A stretch of 64,000 nucleotides of DNA from Bradyrhizobium sp. CCBAU 53340 (GTDB lineage: Bacteria > Pseudomonadota > Alphaproteobacteria > Rhizobiales > Xanthobacteraceae), in assembly GCF_015291645.1 (NCBI RefSeq), contig NZ_CP030055.1, forward strand, positions 6,758,001 to 6,822,000, read 5' to 3'. A program made the translations under genes and the position numbers. Shown piece by piece: positions 1 to 8,303 of this stretch (position 1 is the stretch's first letter; each line of letters starts with the position of its first letter). The notes under the pieces are model-generated. The model saw nothing but the letters and a program-made list of their open reading frames with translations. It was not told the origin of the DNA and did no database searches.

Positions 1-811
1 TGACGTCGACATAGCCTTCGACCACGATCAGCGATGCGCCGTCATGCGTGGCTTTGCGCGCGGTCTGGTGATTGTAGAGATTGTCGCCCTTGTGGAAGAG
101 CGGCGTCTCCGGCGAGTTCAGGTACTTTGCCGGAACGTCCTTCTCCAACGCGCGCCCGCCGAAGGCGATGACGCGGCCGCGCAGATCCGTGATCGGAAAC
201 ATCACGCGATCGCGGAAGCGATCGTAAGGAACGGGGATGTCGTTGCCGGCAACCAGAAGTCCGGTCTCGATCATGTCCTCGACGGAGACACCGAGCTTGC
301 CGAGATGCTCCTTCAGCGCAAAGCGCTCGGGCGGCGGCGGCGCATAGCCGAGGCGGAACTGCACTTGCGTCGCCGGCGAGATGGCGCGGTCAGCAAGATA
401 GCCGCGCGCTTTCGCACCGACACGCGAGGCCAGCGTCTCCGCAAAGAACTTTGCCGCGAGCTCCATGACGTCATGCAGCGTGCGGCGGCGCTGCTCGTGC
501 CGGGCCGCATCCGGTGTCACCGCCGGCAGCGGCAGCCCGGCCATGCCGGCGAGCCGCTCGACGGCTTCCGCGAACGGCACGCCGTCGGTCTCCATCACGA
601 AGCTGATGATGTCGCCGTGCTTGCCGGAGGAGAAGTCGTGGTAAAAGCCCTTCTGGTCGTTGACGTAGAAGGACGGCGTCTTCTCCTGCTGGAACGGCGA
701 CAGCCCCTTCCACTCCCGCCCGGCCTTCTTCAGCTTGACGCGCTTGCCCACGACTTCGGAGACCGAAAGCCGGGCACGCAGCTCGTCAAGGAATTGGGGC
801 GTTAAGCGCAT
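1..811 (-). CDS. dnaG: DNA primase DnaG, N-terminal part (runs off the window)
   Basis: This is the bacterial replicative primase, which makes RNA primers on the lagging strand with the DnaB helicase. The visible 270 residues hold the N-terminal zinc-binding region and the start of the TOPRIM-containing core. The protein begins MRLTPQFLDELRARLSVSEV; then comes a segment with SPFQQEKTPSFYVND and HDFSSGKHGDIISF, typical of DnaG. In this lineage the usual CxxH of the zinc finger is hard to confirm, because the sequence around residue 38 reads KGLSPFQQEK. The open frame continues past position 1, so the C-terminal half lies outside. An ATG at 817 (MAMRL) is an alternative start. No gene lies on the upstream side until 1150. 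Identification is by family recognition and I am confident of it. Confidence 0.93.
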   Translation of the reverse strand, partial: MRLTPQFLDELRARLSVSEVVGKRVKLKKAGREWKGLSPFQQEKTPSFYVNDQKGFYHDFSSGKHGDIISFVMETDGVPFAEAVERLAGMAGLPLPAVTPDAARHEQRRRTLHDVMELAAKFFAETLASRVGAKARGYLADRAISPATQVQFRLGYAPPPPERFALKEHLGKLGVSVEDMIETGLLVAGNDIPVPYDRFRDRVMFPITDLRGRVIAFGGRALEKDVPAKYLNSPETPLFHKGDNLYNHQTARKATHDGASLIVVEGYVDV

Positions 812-984
812 AGCCATTGTGTAGCGCGAACCGGGGTGAGTCGGGCGGAAGATCAGGGATATAGGTGCGGGGTCGCCAAAAGTCAGGTTTAGGCGGGTTA
901 TCCTGACTATTCGACCTATGCACAGGGCTTGGTCCCGTCACCCCCGCGCGATAGCGAAGCCATTGTCGCTGTGGCGGCCGCTCC

Positions 985-1097
985 TTCAGCGGCCCTCGAA
1001 GGGCGACGGCCCGCCTCTTTCTGCGAGGCTGCATCCGGGCCGATTCATCCTTCGAGGCTCACCGCGCTTTGCGCGGCGAGCGCCTCAGGATGACGGG
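985..1097. repeat. Palindromic intergenic repeat, family A
   Basis: Two inverted arms, CCCTCGAAGGGCGACGGCCC near 993 and a CATCCTTCGAGGCTC / CTCAGGATGACGG pair at 1047-1097, form a long imperfect hairpin. A second copy is at 27484-27602 with the same CATCCTTCGAGGCTC core. It fills most of the 818-1149 gap, where I see no gene. The dnaG promoter must lie in the remaining 818-960 stretch. Confidence 0.7.
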
Positions 1098-1149
1098 ATG
1101 GGCAGGCGAGCCCCCTTGAACCCCGCCCGGTTCCACGCTTCCATGGGCC

Positions 1150-1713
1150 ATGTTCAGGACCTTTCGGGGTGGCCAGAGCGGGGGCTGGCGCGTGACCTCG
1201 ATGTCGCCTGTGACGGGCGAGCCCCTGCCCTTCATGCCGGCGCTGTCGGTCAACGACAGCGATGCCGTTGCGCTGCCGCTGGTGCCCTCGCGCAATGCCT
1301 GGCGGCTGGTCGGCGTGCCGAGCAGCTTGCGCTACACGGAACGGGCCGAGAAGCAGCAGCTCGAGAGCGTGCAGGCCGGCCTCGGCCGGCTGGAGGCAAC
1401 CAGCGCGGCGCTGATCCCGATCCGCAAATCGCAGGCCTGGTGGGATCTGACGCAGGAAGAGCGGCGCAAGATCTTTGAAGACAAATCGCACCACATCGCC
1501 AGCAGTCTTCGCTTCCTGCCCGCGATCGCCCGCCAGCTCTATCACAGCCGCGACCTCGGCGAGCCGTTCGATTTCCTGACCTGGTTCGAGTTCGCGCCGG
1601 CCCACGCCTCGCTGTTCGAGGAGCTGGTCGGCATGCTCAGGCAGACCGAGGAGTGGAGCTATGTCGAGCGCGAGGTCGACGTGCGCGTGGTGAAGGAAGT
1701 GCTGTCGGCTTAG
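1150..1713 (+). CDS. cld: Chlorite dismutase, short (dimeric) type
   Basis: This heme b enzyme of the chlorite dismutase family (known reaction: chlorite to chloride plus O2) has 187 residues, the length of the short dimeric clade described from Nitrobacter, against about 240-280 for the long pentameric type. The heme-side signature SHHIASSLRFLPAIARQLYH is intact. H115 sits where the proximal heme ligand is expected (Nitrobacter H114). R128, in PAIAR, sits where the distal arginine needed for chlorite turnover is (Nitrobacter R127). EPFDFLTWFEFAP and EEWSYVEREVDVR are also family hallmarks. No signal peptide is seen, so it is probably cytoplasmic. It converges with the next gene, overlapping it by 4 bases. 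The Nitrobacter comparison is from memory. A heme-binding relative without chlorite activity is possible. Confidence 0.9.
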   Translation: MFRTFRGGQSGGWRVTSMSPVTGEPLPFMPALSVNDSDAVALPLVPSRNAWRLVGVPSSLRYTERAEKQQLESVQAGLGRLEATSAALIPIRKSQAWWDLTQEERRKIFEDKSHHIASSLRFLPAIARQLYHSRDLGEPFDFLTWFEFAPAHASLFEELVGMLRQTEEWSYVEREVDVRVVKEVLSA

Positions 1714-2108
1714 TGGTCGAGAAAGCGGCCGGACTCGATATGAGGCAGGCCCGTCACCGGCCAGTTGTAGATATAAGTCCATGCCGGTGCCGTCGTGCCA
1801 TCCGCCCCGGTCACCTCGACCAGTTGCCGCAGATATTCGGTCGGCTCCGGAAAGCCCTCGCCGCAGGCTTCGTACATGTCGAGCTCGCGCAACAGCTCGT
1901 CGCCGGCGCGCAAGGCGAAGAGCTCGCCATGCACGACGTCCGATGATGCGTCGGACAGCAGCAATCCCGGATAATGCTTCACCAGCACGAGCCGGCCGCG
2001 GCACGTTGCTTCACCGAGGAAATCTGCATGCTGCGCCAACAGCCGCGCCATCGGATGGTCGAAGCCGCGCATCAGTGTGCCGTAGACGAAGAGACGATCG
2101 GAGGTCAT
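1710..2108 (-). CDS. Gamma-glutamylcyclotransferase-like (AIG2/GGCT fold) protein
   Basis: A 132-residue protein of the GGCT/AIG2 fold, which makes 5-oxoproline from gamma-glutamyl amines or trims gamma-glutamyl dipeptides. The fold signature LFVYGTLMRG is at residues 6-15, and an acidic segment YEACGEGFPEPTEYLR follows at 79-93. The expected catalytic acid is in YEACGEGF. The start chosen is the ATG that puts the fold signature at the N-terminus; open frame continues upstream only because the repeat at 2133-2249 has no stop in this frame. The 3' end overlaps the chlorite dismutase stop by 4 bases. Substrate is not predictable. Confidence 0.85.
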   Translation of the reverse strand: MTSDRLFVYGTLMRGFDHPMARLLAQHADFLGEATCRGRLVLVKHYPGLLLSDASSDVVHGELFALRAGDELLRELDMYEACGEGFPEPTEYLRQLVEVTGADGTTAPAWTYIYNWPVTGLPHIESGRFLDH

Positions 2109-2132
2109 GGGGGCTCTATAAACTCTCCGCGC

Positions 2133-2249
2133 CGTCATTGCGAGGAGCCCGCGACAAAACTGCGAAGCAGTTTTGCGCTGGTGCGACGAAGCAATCCAGA
2201 CTATCGCCGCGGAAAGATCCTGGATTGCTTCGCTTCGCTCGCAATGACG
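2133..2249. repeat. Palindromic intergenic repeat, family B
   Basis: Outer arms CGTCATTGCGAGG and CGCAATGACG frame inner arms GAAGCAATCCAGACT and GATCCTGGATTGCTTCG. A second copy with the same order of arms is at 27368-27454. It sits between two genes transcribed in the same direction. It also contains the short direct pair GCGAAGCAGTTTTGC, absent from the other copy, so the copies differ by an internal insertion. Confidence 0.8.
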
Positions 2250-2262
2250 AAGGAAGCACCAT

Positions 2263-3171
2263 CTACACGACCTCCGCTTCCAGCTCCTCGCCGCGCTCCA
2301 CGCCCGAGACCACCCTGACGCTGACGTCCATGACGTCGAACGCGTCCTGGGTGCCGATATAGATGCCGTGCAGCGGGATCGCCTGGCGCGGGTCGCGCGC
2401 GACCGCAACGCGGATGAGATCGCGGGTGCCGAGGATGCCGTTGGTCGGATCGAACTCGATCCAGCCCGCGCTCGGCAAGTACACCTGCACCCAGGCATGG
2501 GTCGAGCCGCCGCCGACATGGTGCTGCACGATGTCTTCAGGGACGAAGATGTAGCCGGAGACGAAGCGCGCGGCGATGCCGAGACGGCGCAGCGCCTCGA
2601 TCATGAACAACGCGTAGTCGCGGCAGGTGCCCGTGCCCAATCGCAACGTATCGCAGGGACTCTGCGTGCCCGGCGCGTGACGCCTTTGGTATTTGAACTG
2701 CTTGCGAATCGTATGCGTGATGCGGCTGAGGATATCGAAGGTGGGCGACAACGCATTCTCGTCGAGAAAGCCGCGTGCCCATGCCGCCATCCTGCCGTCC
2801 GGATCGGAGTATTGCGGCGTGATGTACTGGACGAGATCGGGCAGCTCGGCATCATCGTAGACGAAGGGATAGAAATAGGCGGGATCGTCAGGCGTCAGCG
2901 CGAAGTCTTCCACCGGGTTGTGCTCGACCGTGACGTGCCAGTCGAACATCAGGCGATCGGCGCGCGCGTCGAAATCGACGACCGCGACCGAGTTGGCAAA
3001 CACGTCGTGGATCCAGCGCAGCGACCTCGGCTCCGGCGAGATCTCGAGCCTGGACTCGAGCACGCGCAGATCATGGCCGTCGCTCGGACGCAGCATGAAT
3101 CTGTGCTCACCGAACGCCACGGGCCTGATGTAGCGATATTCGGTCTTGTGATGAATCGTCAGCAGCGGCAT
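2263..3171 (-). CDS. Transglutaminase-like cysteine protease family protein
   Basis: A 302-residue protein with the bacterial transglutaminase N-terminal region (MPLLTIHHKTEYRY through DWHVTVEHNP) followed by the papain-like transglutaminase core. The triad can be seen: Cys in GTGTCRDYALF, His in STHAWVQVYLP, Asp in EFDPTNG. Bacterial members are thought to be proteases or peptide ligases; the substrate is unknown. No signal peptide is evident. The start chosen is the ATG of MPLLTIHH, which matches the beginning of the N-terminal domain; an upstream ATG at 3258 would add 29 residues with no domain. It is divergent from the formylglutamate amidohydrolase gene at 3264. Confidence 0.88.
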   Translation of the reverse strand: MPLLTIHHKTEYRYIRPVAFGEHRFMLRPSDGHDLRVLESRLEISPEPRSLRWIHDVFANSVAVVDFDARADRLMFDWHVTVEHNPVEDFALTPDDPAYFYPFVYDDAELPDLVQYITPQYSDPDGRMAAWARGFLDENALSPTFDILSRITHTIRKQFKYQRRHAPGTQSPCDTLRLGTGTCRDYALFMIEALRRLGIAARFVSGYIFVPEDIVQHHVGGGSTHAWVQVYLPSAGWIEFDPTNGILGTRDLIRVAVARDPRQAIPLHGIYIGTQDAFDVMDVSVRVVSGVERGEELEAEVV

Positions 3172-3263
3172 CGTCGGGAGATCATGGTGATTTTGGGCAG
3201 ACCTGATATTAACGATTGTTTGCCCAATGTCCGGGGCGACCGCTTTTTGCATAGGCAATCAGG

Positions 3264-4070
3264 ATGGCTTTAGACACAGCCGAGGCGACGGATCAACTCC
3301 TTGGCGAGGGCGATATTCCACCGGTGCATGAGGTCAATGCGGAAGGGACATCGCCCTTCCTGCTGACATCGGACCATTACGGCCGCATCCTGCCGCGCGC
3401 GCTCGGCGATCTCGGCGTATCGGAAAGCGAGCTGGTCAGGCATATCGCCTGGGACATCGGCATCGCCGGTGTTGCCGAGCGGATGGCGCAGATGCTGGAC
3501 GCCCACCTTGTCGCACAACGCTATTCGCGGCTCGTGATCGACTGTAACCGCTCGCCTGATGTCGCGAGCTCGATTCCCGTGATCTCGGAGGCGACCACGA
3601 TCCCGCGCAACGAGGGCATTTCGGAACGCGAGCGTGCGGCACGGCGGCGCGAGATCTTCGAGCCCTATCATCGCCGCATCGACACCGTGATCGATCGCCG
3701 CCTGCACGACAAGCGGCCGACGGTGCTGGTGTCGCTGCACAGCTTCACGCCCGTCTATGCCGGCGTCGCGCGGCCCTGGCACATCGGCGCGCTCTACAAT
3801 CGCGACAAGGTCCTGCCGCAGCTGCTGCTGAGACATTTGCGCGCCGAGGGCGATCTCGTGGTCGGCGACAATGAGCCCTATGCGGTGAGCGATCTCAGCG
3901 ACTACACCATCCCCGTCCACGGCGAGGCGCGCGGCCTCGTCAACACCGGCATCGAGATCCGCCAGGATCTGATCGCGGATCAATCCGGCCAGCAGCAATG
4001 GGCGGAGCGGCTGGCAAGGATCTTTGGAGAGATCGAGGCGGAGTTGAAGCCGGCGCTGCTGCCCGGCTAG
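3264..4070 (+). CDS. N-formylglutamate amidohydrolase family protein
   Basis: The family hydrolyses N-formyl-L-glutamate to formate and glutamate, the last step of one histidine degradation route. The 268-residue protein has the family motifs SPFLLTSDHYGRILP, HIAWDIG, VIDCNRSPD (residues 91-99), VSLHSFTPVY and a late NTGIEIRQDLI. Histidine in SDH and in SLHSF are likely zinc ligands. No other histidine-degradation gene is nearby, so the true substrate may be another N-acyl amino acid. The start is close to the divergent transglutaminase gene. The 3' end overlaps the DUF3592 gene by 4 bases. Confidence 0.88.
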   Translation: MALDTAEATDQLLGEGDIPPVHEVNAEGTSPFLLTSDHYGRILPRALGDLGVSESELVRHIAWDIGIAGVAERMAQMLDAHLVAQRYSRLVIDCNRSPDVASSIPVISEATTIPRNEGISERERAARRREIFEPYHRRIDTVIDRRLHDKRPTVLVSLHSFTPVYAGVARPWHIGALYNRDKVLPQLLLRHLRAEGDLVVGDNEPYAVSDLSDYTIPVHGEARGLVNTGIEIRQDLIADQSGQQQWAERLARIFGEIEAELKPALLPG

Positions 4071-5056
4071 CCGCCCCGCGTCGCCACGAACAGCGCGAGC
4101 GCGGCGAAGATCGCGGCGATGCCCCACAGCACATAGGCGATACGGCCGTCGCCGCGGGCATCGAGCGTGGCCTCGGCAGGGTTATCGGGATTGACGTGAA
4201 CCTCCACGGCCGCACCGTCCTGATAGCGCGACATCAGCTTCTCCAGCATCTTGCTCGAGGCCTGCGGCGTTTCGGCCGCAACCCGCGCGCATTCATTGGT
4301 GTAGCGGACGTTCTGATAGCTGTAGGTGTAGGTCACGTGCTTGCCGAACATCTCGGCGCCACGCACCTCGCCCGGCTCGCTCGCCTTGTGATATTCCTCG
4401 ATTCCCGACAGCCTGATCGTGCCCGGCACGACCGGCCAGCGCGTCGCCGCGGCCGCCTGCCGCTGCGCGGCCCACGCCATCAGCGCGATGACGAACCCGA
4501 ACGCGCCGAAGCCCACGACCATGCCTGCAAGATCCGGCCGGCCGATGTGATGGGTGAGCCAGGCGTAGCTCTGGTTGAGACCGAATGCCGAGCCGAAGAC
4601 GATCGCGACCACGATGGCCGAGCCGATGCCGAGACAGCCCCACAAGCCCTTCGGCAGGTCGCGCTCCAGCACGGCCTTTTCAGGATGGCGCGGATTGTAA
4701 TAGACCGTGACGATGCTGCCGGCCGGGTATTTCGCCAGCTTCTCGGCCACCTGGAAATTGCCGAGGTCTTCGCCGATCGAGATGCGGTTGCATCTCAGCT
4801 TGCGACCGCCGACGGAATATTCGTAGGTGACGTTCGCAAAATTGCGGGTTTCCGTGCGGTAGCCGTCCTCGTGCTCGTCGTCGGGCACCCTCTCCTCGCG
4901 CACCTCGGCGACCGATGTGACGACCTTGCCCGATACCTGCGGCCAGCTCCGCGCTTCGCGCGCCTGCCAGGTCTTCACGATGGCTGCAATCAGGATCAGC
5001 GCGAGCGGCGCAAGCAGCATTGCGTAAACGAGCGGGGGCAGATTGGGCACGGGCAA
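4067..5056 (-). CDS. DUF3592 membrane protein with two DUF3592 modules
   Basis: The 329-residue protein has an N-terminal membrane helix (about residues 9-27), a soluble module rich in beta strands (WPQVSGKVVTS to VTVYYNPRHPEKAVL), two central membrane helices (about 139-160 and 175-195), a second module of the same type (WPVVPGTIRLSG to VEVHVNPDNPAEATL) and a final helix (about 305-325). The repeated endings YYNPRHPEKA and HVNPDNPAEA show an internal duplication. Function is unknown; DUF3592 proteins are membrane anchored and not enzymatically characterised. It stands alone, converging with the amidohydrolase gene. Confidence 0.8.
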   Translation of the reverse strand: MPVPNLPPLVYAMLLAPLALILIAAIVKTWQAREARSWPQVSGKVVTSVAEVREERVPDDEHEDGYRTETRNFANVTYEYSVGGRKLRCNRISIGEDLGNFQVAEKLAKYPAGSIVTVYYNPRHPEKAVLERDLPKGLWGCLGIGSAIVVAIVFGSAFGLNQSYAWLTHHIGRPDLAGMVVGFGAFGFVIALMAWAAQRQAAAATRWPVVPGTIRLSGIEEYHKASEPGEVRGAEMFGKHVTYTYSYQNVRYTNECARVAAETPQASSKMLEKLMSRYQDGAAVEVHVNPDNPAEATLDARGDGRIAYVLWGIAAIFAALALFVATRGG

Positions 5057-5116
5057 AATCCTTGGTCAGCGGCAATGCTTCCTTGGACGCACCACCGCGG
5101 ACGAAGGTTCAACCGG

Positions 5117-5206
5117 GCCAAAGCGCGATGAGCCTTATCGCGCTTTGGGTTTTTGTTTGGGCATGATCTTTTCGGAAAACCGCTGTGCGCTTATGCGAAT
5201 CATGCC
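5117..5206. repeat. Palindromic intergenic repeat, family C (short variant)
   Basis: AAAGCGCGATGAGCCTTATCGCGCTTT forms the first hairpin here (5120-5146), followed by GGGCATGATCTTTTCGGAAAACCGCTG and a closing GAATCATGC. Copies with the same CATGATCT...AAACCGCT...ATCATGC order are at 12707-12854 and 32248-32324. Confidence 0.65.
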
Positions 5207-5211
5207 GCAGC

Positions 5212-5832
5212 TCATTTCGCCCGGGTCAGCGCCAGCCAGATCCCGCCGCCGATCATGAAGCCGCCGGAGATGCGCGACATCAGACGGGTGCGCCGTGCCG
5301 AGAAGAACTTTCGGGCGCGGCCGGCGGCGACAGCATAGAGCGCGTCCGTCATCACGGCGGTGACCATGAAGGTGACGCCCAGCAGCGCGACCTGCGGAAA
5401 GTGCGGCTGGTTCATATCCATGAACTGCGGAATGAAAGCGCCGAAGAACACCAGCACCTTCGGATTCGACAGCAGCACCAGGAAACCTTGCAGGAAGAAT
5501 CCGCCGCGCGGCGGGGCCGGCGGCTCGTCAAGCTTGACGCCTTCGATCGGTGCCCGGATCAGCTTGATGCCGAGCCAGACCAGGTAAGCCGCGCCGGCAA
5601 AGCGGACCCAGTCGAACCAGTAGCCCATGGTCGACATCAGCGACGTGAGGCCGACCGCGACGATGCCGATCACGATGGCAAGGCCCGCTTGCGCGCCGGC
5701 GACATTGGTCAGCGCCGCGCGGGTGCCGTGGCGCAGGCCGTTGGCGATGACGAGGGTGACAATCGGCCCCGGCAGCAGTGCGAGCGCAATGCAGGCGGCG
5801 ACGAAGGCGAGATAGGCTTGCGTTGACATCAT
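5212..5832 (-). CDS. LysE-family amino acid exporter
   Basis: A 206-residue integral membrane protein of the LysE/RhtB family, which exports amino acids or related metabolites. The N-terminal helix ends in ALLPGPIVTLVIANGLRHG, the family signature with the conserved PGP. About six membrane helices follow, with FLVLLSNPKVLVFFGAFIPQF at residues 125-145. Two adjacent ATGs at 5832 and 5829 can start it. The longer open frame upstream has no family sequence. The transported substrate cannot be told from sequence. It is a single-gene unit. Confidence 0.9.
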   Translation of the reverse strand: MMSTQAYLAFVAACIALALLPGPIVTLVIANGLRHGTRAALTNVAGAQAGLAIVIGIVAVGLTSLMSTMGYWFDWVRFAGAAYLVWLGIKLIRAPIEGVKLDEPPAPPRGGFFLQGFLVLLSNPKVLVFFGAFIPQFMDMNQPHFPQVALLGVTFMVTAVMTDALYAVAAGRARKFFSARRTRLMSRISGGFMIGGGIWLALTRAK

Positions 5833-5878
5833 GTGGGAACTCGCGCTGAAAGCGTTTGCGGATATTAATGCACGGCAC

Positions 5879-6424
5879 TTAGTTTCCGTCCAGCGCTGCG
5901 ACCACCCATGCCTGCATCTGCGGGGTCTCGAGGAACACGAGCGCCGCTTGCTGCATCGCGCTGGTCTCGCCGCGCCCTTGTACTGCCGCGACAAAGAGGT
6001 CGCAGCGCTGTGAGAGAGCGATACCGGTCGCGGCGTGGCGCGCACCATCGGGCATATCGAGATCATAGCCTCGCGCGCGACCGCGCATCTCACCGACATG
6101 TACGACCTCGCCCGGCGCAGTTGCGGCAAAGCGCGGCGAGATCAGGTCGAGATCGGCGACACGATCGACCTCGTCGTCATCGGCGACGCCGCTGTCGCAA
6201 TTGCAGAAGCCGCGCTTGGCGCGGACATACAGCTCGGCGCCGTCGCAGGCGCCGCCCTCGCAGCGAAAGGCGCGGCCCGCGGGCCAGCCGTCGCGCGGGA
6301 ACGGCCACACGATCTCGCGCCAATGCGCTGATGATGCGTCTGGCAGCGGCGCGAGCCGATATGCGCCGACGCCGGAGGCGCCGAGCGCGACCACAGCCAC
6401 CGCCATCGCCAGCGCGCGCCGCAT
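5879..6424 (-). CDS. Secreted protein of unknown function
   Basis: I do not recognise a family. The 181-residue protein has an N-terminal signal peptide (MRRALAMAVAVVALGASGVGA, cleaved at about residue 22) and four cysteines close together in FRCEGGACDG and GFCNCDSG, suggesting disulphides in the periplasm. The ATG at 6424 lies two bases after the TGA of the upstream LVIVD gene; a TTG at 6430 would overlap that stop. The two genes are thus an operon and translation is probably coupled. A role with the LVIVD-repeat protein is inference. Confidence 0.72.
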   Translation of the reverse strand: MRRALAMAVAVVALGASGVGAYRLAPLPDASSAHWREIVWPFPRDGWPAGRAFRCEGGACDGAELYVRAKRGFCNCDSGVADDDEVDRVADLDLISPRFAATAPGEVVHVGEMRGRARGYDLDMPDGARHAATGIALSQRCDLFVAAVQGRGETSAMQQAALVFLETPQMQAWVVAALDGN

Positions 6425-6426
6425 CG

Positions 6427-7872
6427 TCAATTCTTCGGCAGGCCGGCGACGGCGCGCGCGGGCCCTGTCAGCTCGAGAACATGCAGGCCGGTGTTGGCAC
6501 GATCGACGATGTAGATGTAGCCGCGGTCATCGGTCTCGACATTGTTGGTCTGGATCGCGACCTTGCAGCGCTCGCCGCCCTCGACCGGAATGCAGCGCTT
6601 GTCGGTCGCTTGCGTGATCGACGGAATGAAGTAGCCGACCTCCTTCGGATGATAGGGATCGCGGATGTCGAGCGCACGGACCCCGGCATTGAAGAAGGCG
6701 ATGAAGGCCATCTTCTTGTAATAGACCGGCGCCATGCTCTCGTTCGAGGAATGCGAGCCGAACCGGCCGCCGCGCTGGCAGAACTGTCCGCTCGCCTCCG
6801 GCACGGTGTAGCTCGAGATCATCATCGGCCGGGTCTCGGTGGTGACGTCGGCGAACCAGACCATCTGCCTGGCCTCGCCGCATTCGTTCAGGATCGCCTC
6901 GTCGACGATCATGACAATGTCCCGCGTCTTGCCGTCCTTGTCCTCGGCGAACTCGGCGACGGGCATGTCGAGCATCGGAAACGTGGTGTGCGCGCCGTTG
7001 AACGCCGACATCGGCAGCCGCGAGATTTCGGGATAGCGCAGATTGTCCGGCGTCGGCTCCTTCGGTCCGTTCAGGAGCTTCTCGCGATCGACGATCTGCA
7101 AGATGCCGCCCTTGTTGGTGCCGTAGCCGAAATAGACGCGGTTGCCGTTTGGCCCGGTCGAGATCGGGCCATGCAATTCAGTCGGCACCGCACCGGTCGA
7201 TCCGGGCTCCTGGCCGGGCAGGCCGAAATCGCGGATCTTTTGCGGATGCGCGGGATCAGAGAGATCATAGATTTGCGTCATGCGCCGCGTGCGCCAGTCC
7301 GGCGCGCCCGAAACGAGATAGGCGATGCCGGTTTCGCATTCCCACCAGCTCTTGTGCGTGTCCTTCAAGCCGCCGATGCGCGTGATCAGCACGGGATTGG
7401 CGGGATCGGCGACGTTCCAGACCTCATGCGCCTCGCTGCCGAAGGTGCGCAGCATGTAAACCGCATCGGGATCGGCCTTGGGCAGGGATTTGCCATCGCA
7501 GACCCGCACCATCTGCGCGCCGCCGGATTCGTACTTGCCTTCCTGCCCCGGCAGATGCCTGAGATATTTGGGGTGCGCGGGATCGGTGACATCGACGATC
7601 GAGGTCCCGTTCGGCTCCGCCTTGCCGGTCATCGGATTAACGGCAGCCGGCACGTCGTCGGTGCCACCGTGATGACCGATATAGGCGATCCAGCGGTCGC
7701 CCTGATGATGGATGGTGGGCTGATAGGCGCTGCGCGCCTGAAGATCGTTGCTGCCGACCAGCTTCATGTTGGACGACTCGGGCGGCGCCCCAATGGTCTG
7801 CTTCTGGGCATGAACGAAAGCGCTGCCGGCGAAAAGGACGAGGGCGGCAGCAGTCGAGACGCAACGGAACAT
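6427..7872 (-). CDS. LVIVD-repeat secreted protein
   Basis: A 481-residue exported protein. MFRCVSTAAALVLFAGSAFVHAQ is a signal peptide, which decides the start against an earlier in-frame ATG at 7962. The body has beta-propeller type repeats of the LVIVD kind: GTSIVDVTDPAHPKYLRHL, EVWNVADPANPVLITRIGG, QIYDLSDPAHPQKIRDFG and ALDIRDPYHPKEVGYF. Such proteins are predicted extracytoplasmic propellers without a known reaction. It shares an operon with the small Cys-rich secreted protein that follows. Confidence 0.85.
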   Translation of the reverse strand: MFRCVSTAAALVLFAGSAFVHAQKQTIGAPPESSNMKLVGSNDLQARSAYQPTIHHQGDRWIAYIGHHGGTDDVPAAVNPMTGKAEPNGTSIVDVTDPAHPKYLRHLPGQEGKYESGGAQMVRVCDGKSLPKADPDAVYMLRTFGSEAHEVWNVADPANPVLITRIGGLKDTHKSWWECETGIAYLVSGAPDWRTRRMTQIYDLSDPAHPQKIRDFGLPGQEPGSTGAVPTELHGPISTGPNGNRVYFGYGTNKGGILQIVDREKLLNGPKEPTPDNLRYPEISRLPMSAFNGAHTTFPMLDMPVAEFAEDKDGKTRDIVMIVDEAILNECGEARQMVWFADVTTETRPMMISSYTVPEASGQFCQRGGRFGSHSSNESMAPVYYKKMAFIAFFNAGVRALDIRDPYHPKEVGYFIPSITQATDKRCIPVEGGERCKVAIQTNNVETDDRGYIYIVDRANTGLHVLELTGPARAVAGLPKN

Positions 7873-7958
7873 CAAAGTCCTCCCGGAACCAATCTGCGTT
7901 GGCTGAGCTTCAAGGCTAACACAGCCATTTGCACGCGCCAAAGACACCATCTTAACAT

Positions 7959-7974
7959 GCAACCATTTGGTTGC
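7959..7974. promoter_or_regulatory. Operator-like palindrome before the ArsR-SRPBCC operon
   Basis: GCAACCATTTGGTTGC has perfect 6-base arms around four bases and ends 14 bases before the ATG at 7989. This is a usual place for autoregulation by an ArsR-type repressor. Binding is inference. Confidence 0.5.
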
Positions 7975-7988
7975 CTATTATCGCTGCC

Positions 7989-8303
7989 ATGAATGAGGTC
8001 TTCAAAGCGCTCGCCGATGCGTCACGACGGTCGCTGCTGGACAGGCTTCACGCCAGGAACGGCCAGACGCTGGGCGAGCTCTGCGAAGGCCTCGCGATGA
8101 CGCGCCAGGCGGTGACCAAGCACCTTGCCATTCTCGAAGAGGCCAATCTGGTCACGACCATCAGGCATGGTCGCGAGAAGCTGCACTATCTCAACCCGGT
8201 GCCGATCCATCAGATCGGCGAACGCTGGATCAGGAAGTTCGAGCGCGGCAAGCTCGCCGCGCTCAGCGAGTTGAAACGCCAGTTGGAGAAGCGCGATGAG
8301 TAA
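7989..8303 (+). CDS. ArsR-family transcriptional regulator (SRPBCC-associated)
   Basis: A 104-residue winged-helix repressor: MNEVFKALADASRRSLLDRL begins the fold, and the recognition helix lies in MTRQAVTKHLAILEEANLV. No ArsR-type metal-binding cysteine pair is present, so the ligand is probably not a metal. The ATG at 7989 is chosen because it matches the usual MNEVFKALADA start; an upstream TTG overlaps the operator-like palindrome. It overlaps the next gene by 8 bases. Pairing of this regulator type with AHSA1-like SRPBCC proteins is common in proteobacteria. Confidence 0.9.
   Translation: MNEVFKALADASRRSLLDRLHARNGQTLGELCEGLAMTRQAVTKHLAILEEANLVTTIRHGREKLHYLNPVPIHQIGERWIRKFERGKLAALSELKRQLEKRDE

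Noticed and set aside
5908..7992. A 694-residue open frame on the plus strand opposite the LVIVD and LysE region
   Set aside because: It is rich in Arg and Ala with no domain and lies antisense to genes with signal peptides and clear repeats; typical of high-GC shadow frames.
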